Assembly: GCA_016177775.1 (NCBI GenBank)
Contig: JACOUQ010000031.1
Location: 32,274-96,273 of the forward strand
DNA: 64,000 bases
Direction: 5' to 3'
Source of the DNA: Geobacter sp.
GTDB lineage: Bacteria > Desulfobacterota > Desulfuromonadia > Geobacterales > Geobacteraceae
Each line of letters starts with the position of its first letter. Within the stretch, counting starts at the first letter, position 1. The notes under the pieces were generated by a model, which did not search any database, was not told the DNA's origin, and worked only from the letters and a program-made list of their open reading frames with translations. The position numbers and the translations under genes were made by a program. Below, piece by piece: positions 33,116 through 42,525 of this stretch.

Positions 33116-33123
33116 CGGTTTTC

Positions 33124-33180
33124 GTAGGGGCGAATCTTGTATTCGCCCAACAACCGGGCGATCACAAGGATCGCCCCTAC
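33124..33180. repeat. REP-like double-hairpin repeat between argD and argF
   Basis: Ends GTAGGGGCGA and TCGCCCCTAC are perfect inverted repeats. Inside are two hairpins, GGGCGAAT/ATTCGCCC and GGGCGAT/ATCGCCC. It has no coding content and no T-run. Confidence 0.8.
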
Positions 33181-33193
33181 ACAAGGATTATCC

Positions 33194-34108
33194 ATGAAGC
33201 GTGATTTCTTGGCCCTGAGCCAATACACCAAGGAAGAGCTCGACAGTCTCTTCGTCCTGACCAGGGAACTGAAGGATAAGCAGAAGAAGGGGATTGAGCA
33301 TCGCCTCCTCAAAGGTAAGAGTGTTGCCCTGATCTTCGAGAAATCCTCCACCCGCACCCGGGTCTCCTTCGAGGTGGGGGTGTTCCAGCTGGGCGCCCAT
33401 CCTCTCTTTATCTCCACCAAGGACTCCCAGATGGGGCGCGGCGAGCCGATAAAGGACACCGCCCGGGTCATGGCCCGCTACTGCGATGGTGTGATGATCC
33501 GCACTTACGGCCAGGAGATCGTGGAGGAGTTCGCCAAATACTCGTCGGTGCCGGTCATCAACGGTCTCACCGACCTTTTTCACCCCTGCCAGATCATGGC
33601 CGATATCTTCACTGTCATCGAGTCTCTGGGAAGCTACGAAGGGCTCAAGTTCGCCTGGATCGGCGACGGCAACAACATGGCCAACACCTGGGTGGAGGCG
33701 GCCGCTATCTTCGGCTTCGACCTGACCCTTGCATGTCCCAAGGGGTACGAGCCCGACCGGAAGGTGATGGAGTGGGCCAAGGCGCGCGCCACCTCGAAGA
33801 TCGTCCTGACCGATGACCCGCGCGAGGCGGCCAGGGATGCCGATGTCATCAATACCGACGTCTGGGCCAGTATGGGGCAGGAGTCGGAGCAGAAGGAACG
33901 GGAGAAGGCATTTGCTGGCTACCAGCTGAACGAGGCGCTCCTCGACGAGGCCCGCGGGAACTGCATGGTTCTCCACTGCCTCCCCGCCCACCGCGGCGAA
34001 GAGATCACCGACGACGTCATCGAGGGACCCCACTCGGCGGTCTGGGACGAGGCCGAGAACCGGCTGCACGTGCAGAAGGCAATTATGGCGCGGTTGATGA
34101 GGGGGTAA
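33194..34108 (+). CDS. argF: Ornithine carbamoyltransferase
   Basis: ArgF makes citrulline from ornithine and carbamoyl phosphate. The 304-residue protein has the carbamoyl-phosphate loop KSSTRTRVSFEVGVFQLG, the HPCQIMADIFT motif and the ornithine-site motif VLHCLPAHRGEEI. ATG 33194 begins MKRDFLALSQYTKEEL as expected; the frame extends upstream into the REP-like element, which I exclude. Two bases after its stop begins an MNT nucleotidyltransferase gene. Confidence 0.97.
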   Translation: MKRDFLALSQYTKEELDSLFVLTRELKDKQKKGIEHRLLKGKSVALIFEKSSTRTRVSFEVGVFQLGAHPLFISTKDSQMGRGEPIKDTARVMARYCDGVMIRTYGQEIVEEFAKYSSVPVINGLTDLFHPCQIMADIFTVIESLGSYEGLKFAWIGDGNNMANTWVEAAAIFGFDLTLACPKGYEPDRKVMEWAKARATSKIVLTDDPREAARDADVINTDVWASMGQESEQKEREKAFAGYQLNEALLDEARGNCMVLHCLPAHRGEEITDDVIEGPHSAVWDEAENRLHVQKAIMARLMRG

Positions 34109-34110
34109 GC

Positions 34111-34422
34111 TTGCTGACTTCAGATGATATAGAGCAACTACGAGACAGGATTACTAAAGAGTTGCATCCCGATAAGGTTATTCTGTTTGGTTCATATGCC
34201 GAGGGAAAGGCAACCGACTACAGTGATGTTGATCTGCTTGTGGTAATGGAGTCTGAACTCCCGCCACACAAGCGCAACATTACGCTCAAGAGGTTGTTCC
34301 CCCAAAGGAAATTCTCCCTCGATGCCTTTGTCTTTACACCTGAAGAATTTGCAAGGTACAAAGATGTGCCCGGCACCATTCTTTATACCGCAACGCATCA
34401 CGGGAAGGTACTCCATGGATGA
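34111..34422 (+). CDS. MNT-type nucleotidyltransferase domain protein (HEPN partner/antitoxin)
   Basis: A minimal nucleotidyltransferase of 103 residues with the fold signature FGSYAEGKATDYSDVDLLVV (GS followed by DXD). In characterised MNT-HEPN modules the MNT protein AMPylates or otherwise neutralises its HEPN partner. The start is probably TTG 34111, about five bases after GAGGGGG in the argF tail. Its stop overlaps the HEPN gene's ATG. Base composition is visibly AT-richer than argF or argG, pointing to acquisition by transfer. Confidence 0.85.
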   Translation: MLTSDDIEQLRDRITKELHPDKVILFGSYAEGKATDYSDVDLLVVMESELPPHKRNITLKRLFPQRKFSLDAFVFTPEEFARYKDVPGTILYTATHHGKVLHG

Positions 34423-34810
34423 GATCGTCGCGGATGTTGTCAAACAATGGTTTCATAAGGCGGAAAACGACCTGAGGAATATACGGAACAACCTTTCTGC
34501 TGAAGAAGTTCCTACCGATACCGTATGTTTTCACGCCCAGCAGGCCATTGAGAAGCTTCTGAAAGGAGTGCTAGTTGCAAATGGCATGGATGTGGGCAAA
34601 ACCCATGACCTTGTCAAGCTTCTCACAGACACCGCACGGTTCATTCCTGAATTGCTTCCTTTTGAAGATGAGTTTGAAGAAATTTCTGAGTATGGTGTCG
34701 GAGTTCGTTACCCAGGTGTCATATCAGAGCCAACCTTTGAAGATGCAGCAAAGGCTTTCGAGATCGCGCGGAAAGTCAATGAAATTATAAGAAACAAGGT
34801 GTCGCTTTAG
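34415..34810 (+). CDS. HEPN domain protein (PF05168-like)
   Basis: A 131-residue all-helical HEPN protein with typical marks: WFHKAENDLRNIR, CFHAQQAIEKLLKGVLV and KTHDLVKLL, ending VNEIIRNKVSL. The RNase motif RX4-6H of toxic HEPN proteins is not present in any of its R/H arrangements, so it may be a non-catalytic or differently acting HEPN. ATG 34415 overlaps the MNT gene by eight bases. Composition is AT-rich relative to the flanks. Confidence 0.85.
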   Translation: MDEIVADVVKQWFHKAENDLRNIRNNLSAEEVPTDTVCFHAQQAIEKLLKGVLVANGMDVGKTHDLVKLLTDTARFIPELLPFEDEFEEISEYGVGVRYPGVISEPTFEDAAKAFEIARKVNEIIRNKVSL

Positions 34811-34834
34811 ATAAAACAGTTAAAGGAGACGCAC

Positions 34835-36277
34835 ATGCCCAAAGCCAAAACAACAAAGAAGAAAACCCCTGCCGTAAAAGAGTCTGCCGTCAAGGCCAAG
34901 GCCCCGGCCGCAAAAGCAAAGACCAAAGCCGTGGCAAAGGCAAAGCCCGCCCCGGCCAAGACTAAGAGCTCGGCTGTCAAGTCAAAACCCGCGAAGGCCG
35001 CAGCCAAGCCGGCCCCGGTTAAGTCAAAGGCTCCGGTCGTCACCGCAAAATCCACGGCAGCGAAGCAGGAGATCAAGAAGATCGTCCTCGCCTATTCCGG
35101 CGGACTCGATACCTCCATCATCCTCAAGTGGCTGAAGAACGAGTACGGCTGCAAGGTGGTCGCGTTCTCCGCTGACCTGGGACAGGGAGACGAGCTGTCC
35201 CCGATCCGCGAGAAGGCTCTGGCCACCGGCGCGGACACGGTCTATATCGATGACCTGCGCGAAGAGTTCGTGCGCGACTTCGTATACCCCATGTTCCGGG
35301 CCAACGCCATCTATGAGGGGCATTACCTGCTGGGCACCTCCATCGCCCGGCCGCTTATCGCCAAGCGGCAGATGGAGATCGCCAAAATCGAGAAGGCCGA
35401 CGCCGTCTCCCACGGCGCCACCGGCAAGGGGAACGACCAGGTCCGTTTCGAGCTGGGTTACTACCACTTCAACCCCCATATCAAGGTGGTTGCTCCCTGG
35501 CGCGACTGGGACCTGAACAGCCGCCAAGCCCTGATCGAGTATGCCAAGAAGAATGGCATCCCCATCCCGGTCACCAAAAAGCGCCCCTGGTCCAGCGATC
35601 GCAATCTGCTGCACATCTCCTTCGAGGGGGGCATCCTTGAGGATCCGTGGGCAGAGGCCCCGGAGGAGATGTACGTCCTGACCAATCCGCCTGAAAAGGC
35701 CCCCAACAAGCCGCAATACGTGGAGATCGAGTTCAGGGAGGGTAATGCGGTGGCCGTGGACGGCAAGAAGATGACGCCGGCCCAGCTCCTGGCGCACCTC
35801 AACTACATCGGCGGTGAGCACGGTATCGGCCGGGTGGACCTGCTGGAGAACCGCTCGGTCGGCATGAAGTCGCGCGGCGTCTACGAGACCCCCGGCGGCA
35901 CCATCCTGCGCGAGGCGCACATGGCTGTTGAGCAGATCACCATGGACCGCGAAATCATGCGTATCCGCGATTCCCTCATTCCGGAATACGCCCGGCTGGT
36001 CTACGCCGGCTACTGGTTCTCCCCGGAGCGGGAGATGCTCCAGGCGCTCATCGACGACTCCCAGAAGTGCGTCAACGGCGTGGCCCGGCTCAAGCTCTAC
36101 AAGGGGCACTGCCGCACGGTCGGCCGGATGTCCAAGACCAATTCCCTCTTCAACCCCGATTTCGCCACCTTCGAGAAGGATGAGGTCTACAACCAGGCGG
36201 ACGCCACCGGCTTCATCAAAATCAACTCCCTGCGCCTGCGGATCCGCTCGCTGATGCAGACGGCGAAGAAGAAATAA
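34835..36277 (+). CDS. argG: Argininosuccinate synthase with a histone-H1-like N-terminal tail
   Basis: ArgG joins citrulline and aspartate using ATP. Residues from about 79 form a full-length synthase ([52 protein letters not shown]), about 400 residues. Residues 1-77 are an added tail made almost wholly of Lys, Ala, Pro, Val, Ser and Thr, with 23 lysines and one acidic residue. The tail is very probably translated: AAAGGAGA lies just before ATG 34835 and no ATG occurs near the usual start. Function of the tail is unknown. A strong terminator follows the gene. Confidence 0.96.
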   Translation: MPKAKTTKKKTPAVKESAVKAKAPAAKAKTKAVAKAKPAPAKTKSSAVKSKPAKAAAKPAPVKSKAPVVTAKSTAAKQEIKKIVLAYSGGLDTSIILKWLKNEYGCKVVAFSADLGQGDELSPIREKALATGADTVYIDDLREEFVRDFVYPMFRANAIYEGHYLLGTSIARPLIAKRQMEIAKIEKADAVSHGATGKGNDQVRFELGYYHFNPHIKVVAPWRDWDLNSRQALIEYAKKNGIPIPVTKKRPWSSDRNLLHISFEGGILEDPWAEAPEEMYVLTNPPEKAPNKPQYVEIEFREGNAVAVDGKKMTPAQLLAHLNYIGGEHGIGRVDLLENRSVGMKSRGVYETPGGTILREAHMAVEQITMDREIMRIRDSLIPEYARLVYAGYWFSPEREMLQALIDDSQKCVNGVARLKLYKGHCRTVGRMSKTNSLFNPDFATFEKDEVYNQADATGFIKINSLRLRIRSLMQTAKKK

Positions 36278-36330
36278 AAGTCGGGACGCTCCTCCTTGGG
36301 CTTCCAGCTTATGTAACATTTGTCCATTCG

Positions 36331-36355
36331 GGGGCGCGGCAACGCGCCCCTTTTT
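36331..36355 (+). terminator. Rho-independent terminator after argG
   Basis: A perfect 8-bp GGGGCGCG/CGCGCCCC stem, GCAA tetraloop and T5 run. It ends the arginine cluster. Confidence 0.93.
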
Positions 36356-36438
36356 GCTGATCGCGGAGTATGCATGTCCTGTCCTGTTCTTCCCCCATGT
36401 ACCCGCCAGTTTTGTGTTTGACTTGCTTTAAAAACAAT

Positions 36439-36467
36439 TTGCCAACCGGTAACTGATCGCGTACAAT
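36439..36467 (+). promoter_or_regulatory. Predicted promoter of the Phd/RelE-type operon
   Basis: TTGCCA, 17-base spacer, TACAAT. The -10 overlaps the first of three phased GTAC repeats. Confidence 0.55.
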
Positions 36468-36488
36468 CACACGTACCGAATCCAGTAC
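36461..36488 (+). promoter_or_regulatory. Three GTAC sites at exact 12-base spacing; candidate antitoxin operator
   Basis: GTAC occurs at 36461, 36473 and 36485, overlapping the -10 and predicted start and ending just before the ribosome site. Placement suits autorepression by the antitoxin or the toxin-antitoxin complex; this is inference from position and periodicity. Confidence 0.45.
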
Positions 36489-36504
36489 CAAAAGGAGTAT
36501 GAAC

Positions 36505-36768
36505 ATGAATGCCATACCAGCCCAGGAGATCAAGCGGCGGGGTATTGCCGCGGTGGATGAGCTCATCGCCAAGGGCGATCTTCATGTCATCAGGAACAAT
36601 AGACCGCAGTATGTGGTGCTTTCCGAGGAGCGCTACCAGGAGCTGATGGTGGCGGAGCAGGAGGCCCATTATGCCCGCGTCCGCGAGTCGCTTCAAGACC
36701 TGAAGGACGGGAGGGTGAAGCGGGGCAGTGCGGACGATTTGATCAAAGAGCTGAAACTGGACGGGTGA
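36505..36768 (+). CDS. Phd/YefM-family antitoxin
   Basis: The 87-residue product has the Phd/YefM N-terminal DNA-binding fold (MNAIPAQEIKRRGIAAVDEL, then HVIRNNRPQYVVLSEERYQEL) and a charged C-terminal helix (DDLIKELKLDG) of the sort that wraps a RelE/ParE toxin. ATG 36505 is chosen over ATG 36499 because AGGAG at 36493-36497 gives proper spacing only for the former. The toxin gene follows after three bases. Confidence 0.88.
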   Translation: MNAIPAQEIKRRGIAAVDELIAKGDLHVIRNNRPQYVVLSEERYQELMVAEQEAHYARVRESLQDLKDGRVKRGSADDLIKELKLDG

Positions 36769-36771
36769 GGC

Positions 36772-37059
36772 GTGTATACCCTGATCTGGACCGCCGGTTT
36801 TACGCGCTCGGCGGGAAAATTCATCGAACGCCATTGTGAACTGCGACAGAAATTTGCCGCAATCCTGCGCGACCTGGAAAACGACCCGTTCCAGCCACAC
36901 CTCAAATATCACCATCTGCGCGGTAAATTGAAAGGTTTTCAAGCGGTCAGCATCACTCACAGTTATCGCATCACGCTCACAGTCTTGATAACAGAAAAGG
37001 AAATCATCCTACTTGACGTCGGCAGCCATGACGAGGTTTATCGTAAGGATTCAGGTTGA
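36772..37059 (+). CDS. RelE/YafQ-like toxin
   Basis: A 95-residue protein of the RelE/ParE superfamily: IWTAGFTRSAGKFIERH, a central NDPFQPHLKYHHLRGKLKG segment typical of YafQ/RelE-like endoribonucleases, ITHSYRITLTV strands and a terminal VGSHDEVYRKD with His and Tyr near the expected catalytic place. It probably cleaves ribosome-bound mRNA. GTG start with GGTGAGG upstream; follows the Phd-type gene. Confidence 0.88.
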   Translation: MYTLIWTAGFTRSAGKFIERHCELRQKFAAILRDLENDPFQPHLKYHHLRGKLKGFQAVSITHSYRITLTVLITEKEIILLDVGSHDEVYRKDSG

Positions 37060-37122
37060 CGGCTTTGTGGCTTGAAACTACAATGTACGCGCGGTTCACA
37101 TTTAAACTGTTGAGGTTTGCCA

Positions 37123-38163
37123 ATGTCCTTCAGAACTATCGAATGGCGTGACAATAAAGTGATTATGATCGACCAGACGCGGCTTCCCCGCGAAGAGGTC
37201 TATGTCGAGTACACCGATTTCAAGAGCGTGGCCGAGGCGATCCGGGGCATGGTGGTGCGGGGCGCGCCCGCCATCGGTGTGGCCGCGGCCATGGGGATCG
37301 CCCTGGGTGCCCGGGATATTATCGCCGACACCCAGGAGTCGTTCTTTCAGCAGCTCTCCAACATCTGCGACGTGATGGCCAAGACCCGTCCCACGGCGGT
37401 CAACCTCTTCTGGGCCATCGAGCGGATGAAGCGGGTGGCGGAGGGTTACCGCGACCGCGACCTCAACTTCATCCGCGAGATGCTCAAGGCCGAGGCGATC
37501 CGGGTAGAGGAGGAGGACCAGCAGATCTGCCGTTCCATCGGCAGGCATGGCGCGGCGGTAATCAAGGAGGGGGCCACCGTCCTCACCCACTGCAATGCCG
37601 GCGGCCTGGCCACGGCCGGCTACGGCACGGCGCTGGGGGTCATCCGCGCGGCCCATGAGGCCGGGAAGAATGTCAAGGTCTTCGCCGACGAGACCCGCCC
37701 CTGGCTCCAGGGCGCGCGCCTCACCGCCTGGGAGCTGATGAAGGAAGGGATCCCGGTCACCCTCATCTCCGACAACATGGCCGGCTTTTTCATGAAAAAG
37801 GGGGAAATCGACTGCATCGTGGTGGGTGCCGACCGGATCGCGGCCAACGGCGACACCGCCAACAAGATCGGCACCTACTCCGTGGCCGTGCTGGCCAAGG
37901 AAAACCGCATCCCCTTCTACGTGGCGGCCCCGATCTCCACCCTCGACCTCACCCTCGCCAGCGGCGACGACATCCCCATCGAGGAGCGGCACTCCCGCGA
38001 AGTCACTCACCTGAACGGCTTTCCCATCGCCCCGGAGGGGGTGATGGTCCGCAACCCCGCCTTCGACGTCACCCCGGCCCGTTACATCACCGGGATCATC
38101 ACCGAAAAAGGGGTGGTGAGGGGTGACTACGAACGGGAGCTCAAGGCCCTGGTCGGGAAATGA
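37123..38163 (+). CDS. mtnA: S-methyl-5-thioribose-1-phosphate isomerase
   Basis: MtnA converts methylthioribose 1-phosphate to methylthioribulose 1-phosphate in salvage of the methylthioadenosine by-product. The 346-residue eIF2B-like protein has [57 protein letters not shown] and [23 protein letters not shown] 37123 lies seven bases after GAGG. Its stop overlaps the glnE start. No other methionine-salvage gene is in the window, so a truncated or alternative (shunt-type) pathway cannot be excluded. Confidence 0.94.
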   Translation: MSFRTIEWRDNKVIMIDQTRLPREEVYVEYTDFKSVAEAIRGMVVRGAPAIGVAAAMGIALGARDIIADTQESFFQQLSNICDVMAKTRPTAVNLFWAIERMKRVAEGYRDRDLNFIREMLKAEAIRVEEEDQQICRSIGRHGAAVIKEGATVLTHCNAGGLATAGYGTALGVIRAAHEAGKNVKVFADETRPWLQGARLTAWELMKEGIPVTLISDNMAGFFMKKGEIDCIVVGADRIAANGDTANKIGTYSVAVLAKENRIPFYVAAPISTLDLTLASGDDIPIEERHSREVTHLNGFPIAPEGVMVRNPAFDVTPARYITGIITEKGVVRGDYERELKALVGK

Positions 38164-41100
38164 GCCGGAACGGCGAGTTTGCCGAAGGGCTGCGGGATGC
38201 TCTTGCAGCCGGACCGGAGGCCGCCGGGGACCGCCGGCTGATCGAACTTCTGGAGGGGGGCGGCTTTGGCTATGCCCCCCGCACTGCCACCAACCTTCGC
38301 CTCCTTGCCGATGTTCTTCCCTTACCTGTACTGATTGATGCCTGCCTCGCAGCCCTGGCCACGCCCGTGCCGGACATGGCCCTGAACGGGCTGGAGCGGG
38401 TCGCCACGGTAGTTTCCCCCGAAGACCTCCTGACCGTCTGCTCCAAGAAAACCTCACTCCGCCAGCTCCTCACTATCTGTGGTTCCTCCCAGTTTCTCAC
38501 CACCATAGTCTGCCGCGACCCCGAAAGCTTCCGCGAACTCTTCCTGGGCCATCGAATCGACCAGCGGCAAAGCGACGGGGAGATGCTCGAAGCCCTGCGG
38601 AATTCTGCCGGCGAATGCGACTACCAGGCAGTTTTCCCTGTCCTGCGCCGCTTCAAGCAAAGGGAGATCCTCCGGATCGCCGGCCGGGACCTGAACAGCC
38701 TGGCGGCGCTGGAAGAAGTGACTGCCGAGCTTTCCGGACTGGCGGCCGCCGCCCTCCAGGTCGCCTACGAGGCTGCCTGGCGCCAGCTCACAGCGGAATA
38801 TGGCCTGCCGATGATGCAGACCCCGCAGGGGGAGCGGCTGGCGGAGATGACCATCATCGGCATGGGGAAGCTCGGCGGCCGGGAGCTCAACTTTTCCTCG
38901 GATATCGACATCATCTGCTTCTACTCCTCGGACCGGGGGGAGACCACCGGCGTTCCGGACGGTTCGGGTGGGGTAAAGGGAAAGCTCTCCCTCCACTCTT
39001 TCTTCGTCAAGCTGGCGGAGATGACCACCAGGGCGGTCTCCCAGGTGACCGGCGACGGTTTCGTGTTCCGGGTCGACCTGGGGCTGCGCCCCGAGGGGAA
39101 GAGTGGCGATCTGGCATCCTCGCTCCGTTCCGCGGAGATCTACTACGAGTCGTGGGGGCAATCGTGGGAGCGCTCCGCCATGCTCAAAGCGCGGCCAGTG
39201 GCCGGCTCTCCGGAGGTGGGGGAGCAGTTCCTGCGCCTGATCGAGCCGTTCGTCTACCGTAAGTACCTCGACTACAACCTGGTCGAGGACATCATGGGGA
39301 TGAAGAAAAAGATCGACGCCTCGCTGGCCAGGGAATTGGAGGGGGAGTACAACATCAAGCTCGGGCGGGGCGGCATCCGCGAGATAGAGTTCTTCATCCA
39401 GGCCCTGCAGCTGGTCTACGCCGGGAAGAACCGGGCGTTGCGGCCGCGCAATTCCCTGGAGGCACTGGCGGCTCTGCGCGACGCCAGGCTCATCAAGGAG
39501 GAAGACTACACCGACCTCCGCGAGGCCTACCGGTTCCTCCGCACCGTGGAGCACCGCATCCAGGTGGTGCAGGAGCGCCAGACCCACAACCTCCCCAGGA
39601 AGGATGAGGAGATGCTGGCCCTTGCGCGCCGCTGCGGGTTCATGCGCAGGGACGGCATGGTGAAGTTCCGACAGGCCCTGGAAAGCCACCGCTCCAGGGT
39701 CTCGGCTATCTACGGCGACCTCTTTCTCTCCCGCGAGCAGCGTCTCAAGGAGGATGTGGCTCCGGAAATCTACCATTTCTTCGATCCCAAGGCAGACCCC
39801 GATCTCCTGAAGGACATGCTGGCCGAGCGGCGCTTTGTCAACGTGGATGCCGCGTACCAGAACCTCCTCCTCCTGCGCGATGGCCCTCCCCACGCCCACC
39901 TGACCGAGCGGGCGCGGCGGCTTCTGGAAACCATTTCCCCGGCCCTGCTCCAGGAGATTTTCACCGCCCCCGACCCGGACCTGGCCCTGGCGAACCTGGA
40001 CAGGTTCCTCAGAGCGATCGGCTCCCGTTCCTCCTTCTATGCCCTTCTTGCCGAAAACCGCGAGATAATGAAGCTCCTGGTATCCATGTTCGGGATGTCG
40101 GAGTTCCTCTCCAAGATATTTGTCAGCCATCCCGAGCTGTTGGACAGCATGGTGGCCCGTTCTTACGCCGCGTTCTTCAAGGAGCGGGAGGAACTGGCGC
40201 GGGAGCTTGCGGATATTCTCGACCGGGCGGCGGATTTCGAGGAGCGGCTCGATGCCCTGCGCCGTTTCCGCCACGAGGAGTTCCTCCGGATCGGCATGAA
40301 CGACATCTACGGCAAGCTTGCCCAGGGGGAGATCGCCAGCCAGCTCACCAACCTCGCCGAGGTCTGTCTGGCCGCAGCCTGCCGCATGGCGCGCCAGGAA
40401 CTGGCCCGTCATGGCGTCCCCACCTATACCGATGCTGACGGGAACACCAGGGAGGCCCAATTCGCCATCATCGGCATGGGGAAGATGGGGGGAAAGGAGT
40501 TGAACTACCACTCCGACCTGGACATTATCTACATCTACGACAGGCAGGGGATGACCACCGGGGAGAGGCAGATATCCAACCACGACTATTTCGCCCGCCT
40601 GGCGCAGAAGATCATTTCCATCCTCACCACCCCCACCCGCGAGGGGTACGCGTACAAGATCGACACCAGGCTGCGCCCCTCGGGGAACGCGGGGCCGCTG
40701 GTCACCTCCCTGGAATCGTTCGCGGTCTACCATCGGGAAGAGGCCCAGGTCTGGGAGCGGCAGGCGCTCACAAAGGCCCGCGTCGTGGTGGGGGAGGAGC
40801 CGCTGAAAGGCTCGGTGGAGGAGATCATCCGCAACACCTTGTATGGGAGCGGCGCCGATGAAACCGTTCGCCGGGAGATCGCCCGGCTGCGCAAGCGGAT
40901 GGAGGTCGAGCTGGCAAAGGAAGGGAAGGGGAGCTACAACATCAAGACCGGCCGGGGCGGCATGGTGGACGTGGAGTTCCTGGTCCAGTACCTGCAACTT
41001 GCTCATGGGGTGGACAATCCGGCCATCCGGAGCGTAAGCACCGTTACAGCCATGAAGGGGATGATGGAGTGCGGGGTTATAACGAGGGAAGACGGGGAAA

Positions 41101-41324
41101 CGCTTCTCAACGGGTACAGGTTCCTGCGGCGCCTGGAAAACCGGCTGCGCATCCTGCACGATTATTCCATCAACGACCTGGGGGGACCAATGGCGGAGCT
41201 GAACAAGCTCGCCCGCCGGCTCGGCTACGACCCGAAACTGAAAAACCCCGGCGAGGCCCTGATGAAGGATTACGAGGAGATCACCGAGGCGGTCAGGGGA
41301 GTTTATGAGAGGGTGTTTGGTTAA
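38160..41324 (+). CDS. glnE: Bifunctional glutamine synthetase adenylyltransferase/deadenylase
   Basis: GlnE adds and removes AMP on glutamine synthetase under control of PII. The 1054-residue protein has two nucleotidyltransferase domains, each with its signature: [20 protein letters not shown] (near residue 235, deadenylase) and [20 protein letters not shown] (near residue 768, adenylylase), each followed by a helical domain with [13 protein letters not shown] or [13 protein letters not shown]. Its ATG overlaps the mtnA stop. Its last 32 bases overlap the 3' end of the convergent methyltransferase gene. Confidence 0.97.
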   Translation: MSRNGEFAEGLRDALAAGPEAAGDRRLIELLEGGGFGYAPRTATNLRLLADVLPLPVLIDACLAALATPVPDMALNGLERVATVVSPEDLLTVCSKKTSLRQLLTICGSSQFLTTIVCRDPESFRELFLGHRIDQRQSDGEMLEALRNSAGECDYQAVFPVLRRFKQREILRIAGRDLNSLAALEEVTAELSGLAAAALQVAYEAAWRQLTAEYGLPMMQTPQGERLAEMTIIGMGKLGGRELNFSSDIDIICFYSSDRGETTGVPDGSGGVKGKLSLHSFFVKLAEMTTRAVSQVTGDGFVFRVDLGLRPEGKSGDLASSLRSAEIYYESWGQSWERSAMLKARPVAGSPEVGEQFLRLIEPFVYRKYLDYNLVEDIMGMKKKIDASLARELEGEYNIKLGRGGIREIEFFIQALQLVYAGKNRALRPRNSLEALAALRDARLIKEEDYTDLREAYRFLRTVEHRIQVVQERQTHNLPRKDEEMLALARRCGFMRRDGMVKFRQALESHRSRVSAIYGDLFLSREQRLKEDVAPEIYHFFDPKADPDLLKDMLAERRFVNVDAAYQNLLLLRDGPPHAHLTERARRLLETISPALLQEIFTAPDPDLALANLDRFLRAIGSRSSFYALLAENREIMKLLVSMFGMSEFLSKIFVSHPELLDSMVARSYAAFFKEREELARELADILDRAADFEERLDALRRFRHEEFLRIGMNDIYGKLAQGEIASQLTNLAEVCLAAACRMARQELARHGVPTYTDADGNTREAQFAIIGMGKMGGKELNYHSDLDIIYIYDRQGMTTGERQISNHDYFARLAQKIISILTTPTREGYAYKIDTRLRPSGNAGPLVTSLESFAVYHREEAQVWERQALTKARVVVGEEPLKGSVEEIIRNTLYGSGADETVRREIARLRKRMEVELAKEGKGSYNIKTGRGGMVDVEFLVQYLQLAHGVDNPAIRSVSTVTAMKGMMECGVITREDGETLLNGYRFLRRLENRLRILHDYSINDLGGPMAELNKLARRLGYDPKLKNPGEALMKDYEEITEAVRGVYERVFG

Positions 41325-42279
41325 TTACCCCACTCACCAACACCGCCTCCTCAAACCGTTCCGCCTTCACCCCCCTGAACCCCGCTTCCTTGAGCCACCC
41401 CTTGATTTCTTCGGGAGCGTAGCACCTCCCGCCGGGGGTATTCACCAGCATGTTCACCGAGAAAAGGGCCGCCTGGGGAGGCTTGGTGCGGCTGGCATCA
41501 ATGGCGAACTCCTGGATTACCACCCGGCCGCCCGGGTTGAGGGCCGCGCGCACCTTTTTCAGGAGCGCCAGGTTATCCGCCTCGCCGTAGGCATGGAGCA
41601 CCTGGCTTACCAGCACCAGGTCGTAACCCCCGCCGATGGGATCAACCGTGAAATCTCCGGCAAGGAAATCGATCCCCTTCACCCCCGACTCCCTCACGAT
41701 CTCCCTGGCGATGGTGATCGTTTCCGGCATGTCGAACAGGGTGGCAGCCACCCCCTCTCTTGCCATCTCCATTGAATAGGTCCCTGGCCCGCCCCCCAGG
41801 TCGAGCGCGCTCTTCAAGCCTTTCAGCCCGACCTTCATCACAACGTCGCGGGCCTTCAGGATTGCCAGGTTGTGCATCCCCCGGATGAACGCGCCGTGGT
41901 CGTGGGCCTCACCCATCGGTTTCCCGGTCCTCACGACTTCGTCCAGCCTCGACCAATTCTGCCAGAGAATATCGGCATGGCGCAGGATATTCCCCTGGTA
42001 GTATTTGCCCCCGAAGACCAGGAAGCGGGATGAAATGGAGCTGTTCCGGTACATCCCCTCGGCCTTTCTCGCCAGCCCCAGTCCCGCCAGGGCATCCAGC
42101 AGTATTTCCATCCCCCGGACATCGGCCCTTAGCCTTCCCGCGATCTCTTCAGCGGTCACGGGCTTCTGCATATAGTCGAAGACGCGGAAATTGTTGGCGG
42201 TAATCACCACCCGCGCCGACCAGTATCCTCCCCACAGCTGCCGCAGCTTCGCGGCTTCTTCCTTCAGTTTAGCCGTCAT
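41293..42279 (-). CDS. SAM-dependent O-methyltransferase (dimerisation-domain type)
   Basis: The 328-residue protein has an N-terminal winged-helix dimerisation domain (MTAKLKEEAAKLRQLW, VTAEEIAGRLRADVRGMEIL) and a Rossmann methyltransferase domain with motif I ALDLGGGPGTYSMEMAR, FDMPETITIAREIV, and FDLVLVSQVLHAYGE-like motif (here YDLVLVSQVLHAYGEADN). The family methylates small molecules such as quinones, polyketides and tetrapyrroles; substrate unknown. ATG 42279 has AAGGAGC upstream. A 27-codon ORF ends 19 bases upstream. It overlaps the glnE 3' end antisense. Confidence 0.85.
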   Translation of the reverse strand: MTAKLKEEAAKLRQLWGGYWSARVVITANNFRVFDYMQKPVTAEEIAGRLRADVRGMEILLDALAGLGLARKAEGMYRNSSISSRFLVFGGKYYQGNILRHADILWQNWSRLDEVVRTGKPMGEAHDHGAFIRGMHNLAILKARDVVMKVGLKGLKSALDLGGGPGTYSMEMAREGVAATLFDMPETITIAREIVRESGVKGIDFLAGDFTVDPIGGGYDLVLVSQVLHAYGEADNLALLKKVRAALNPGGRVVIQEFAIDASRTKPPQAALFSVNMLVNTPGGRCYAPEEIKGWLKEAGFRGVKAERFEEAVLVSGVINQTPSHKLP

Positions 42280-42298
42280 CGCCTGCTCCTTGTCAAAA

Positions 42299-42382
42299 TT
42301 ACATACCCTCCTGTTTTGCCGCGATCCCTTCATCCAGGATCGTTTGCATCTTTTCGACCGCTTTCGATAGATCAATCGCCAT
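42299..42382 (-). CDS. Candidate 27-codon peptide upstream of the methyltransferase
   Basis: The peptide begins MAIDLSKAVEKMQTILDEGI and ends with a second Met before TAA. It has its own GAGGAG ribosome site eight bases before the ATG, ends 19 bases before the methyltransferase ATG, and its stop region supplies sequence next to the downstream ribosome site. It could be a translated small protein, a leader for coupling, or chance. I recognise no family. Confidence 0.4.
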   Translation of the reverse strand: MAIDLSKAVEKMQTILDEGIAAKQEGM

Positions 42383-42525
42383 GATGCCATCTCCTCGGGC
42401 GGGGGCCTTTTCCCAGGGATAAAGGAACGCCTTGGATTAAATAAACTGCAAAATGGCGGGAAGTCAAACGAGCCGAAAATCCAAAATGGCAGAGGAAATG
42501 GAAGGGAGCTTTTCCTTGACACCCT

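Noticed and set aside
38454..41159. 901-codon minus-strand open frame opposite glnE
   Set aside because: Antisense shadow produced by high GC and codon bias; the glnE reading is unambiguous.
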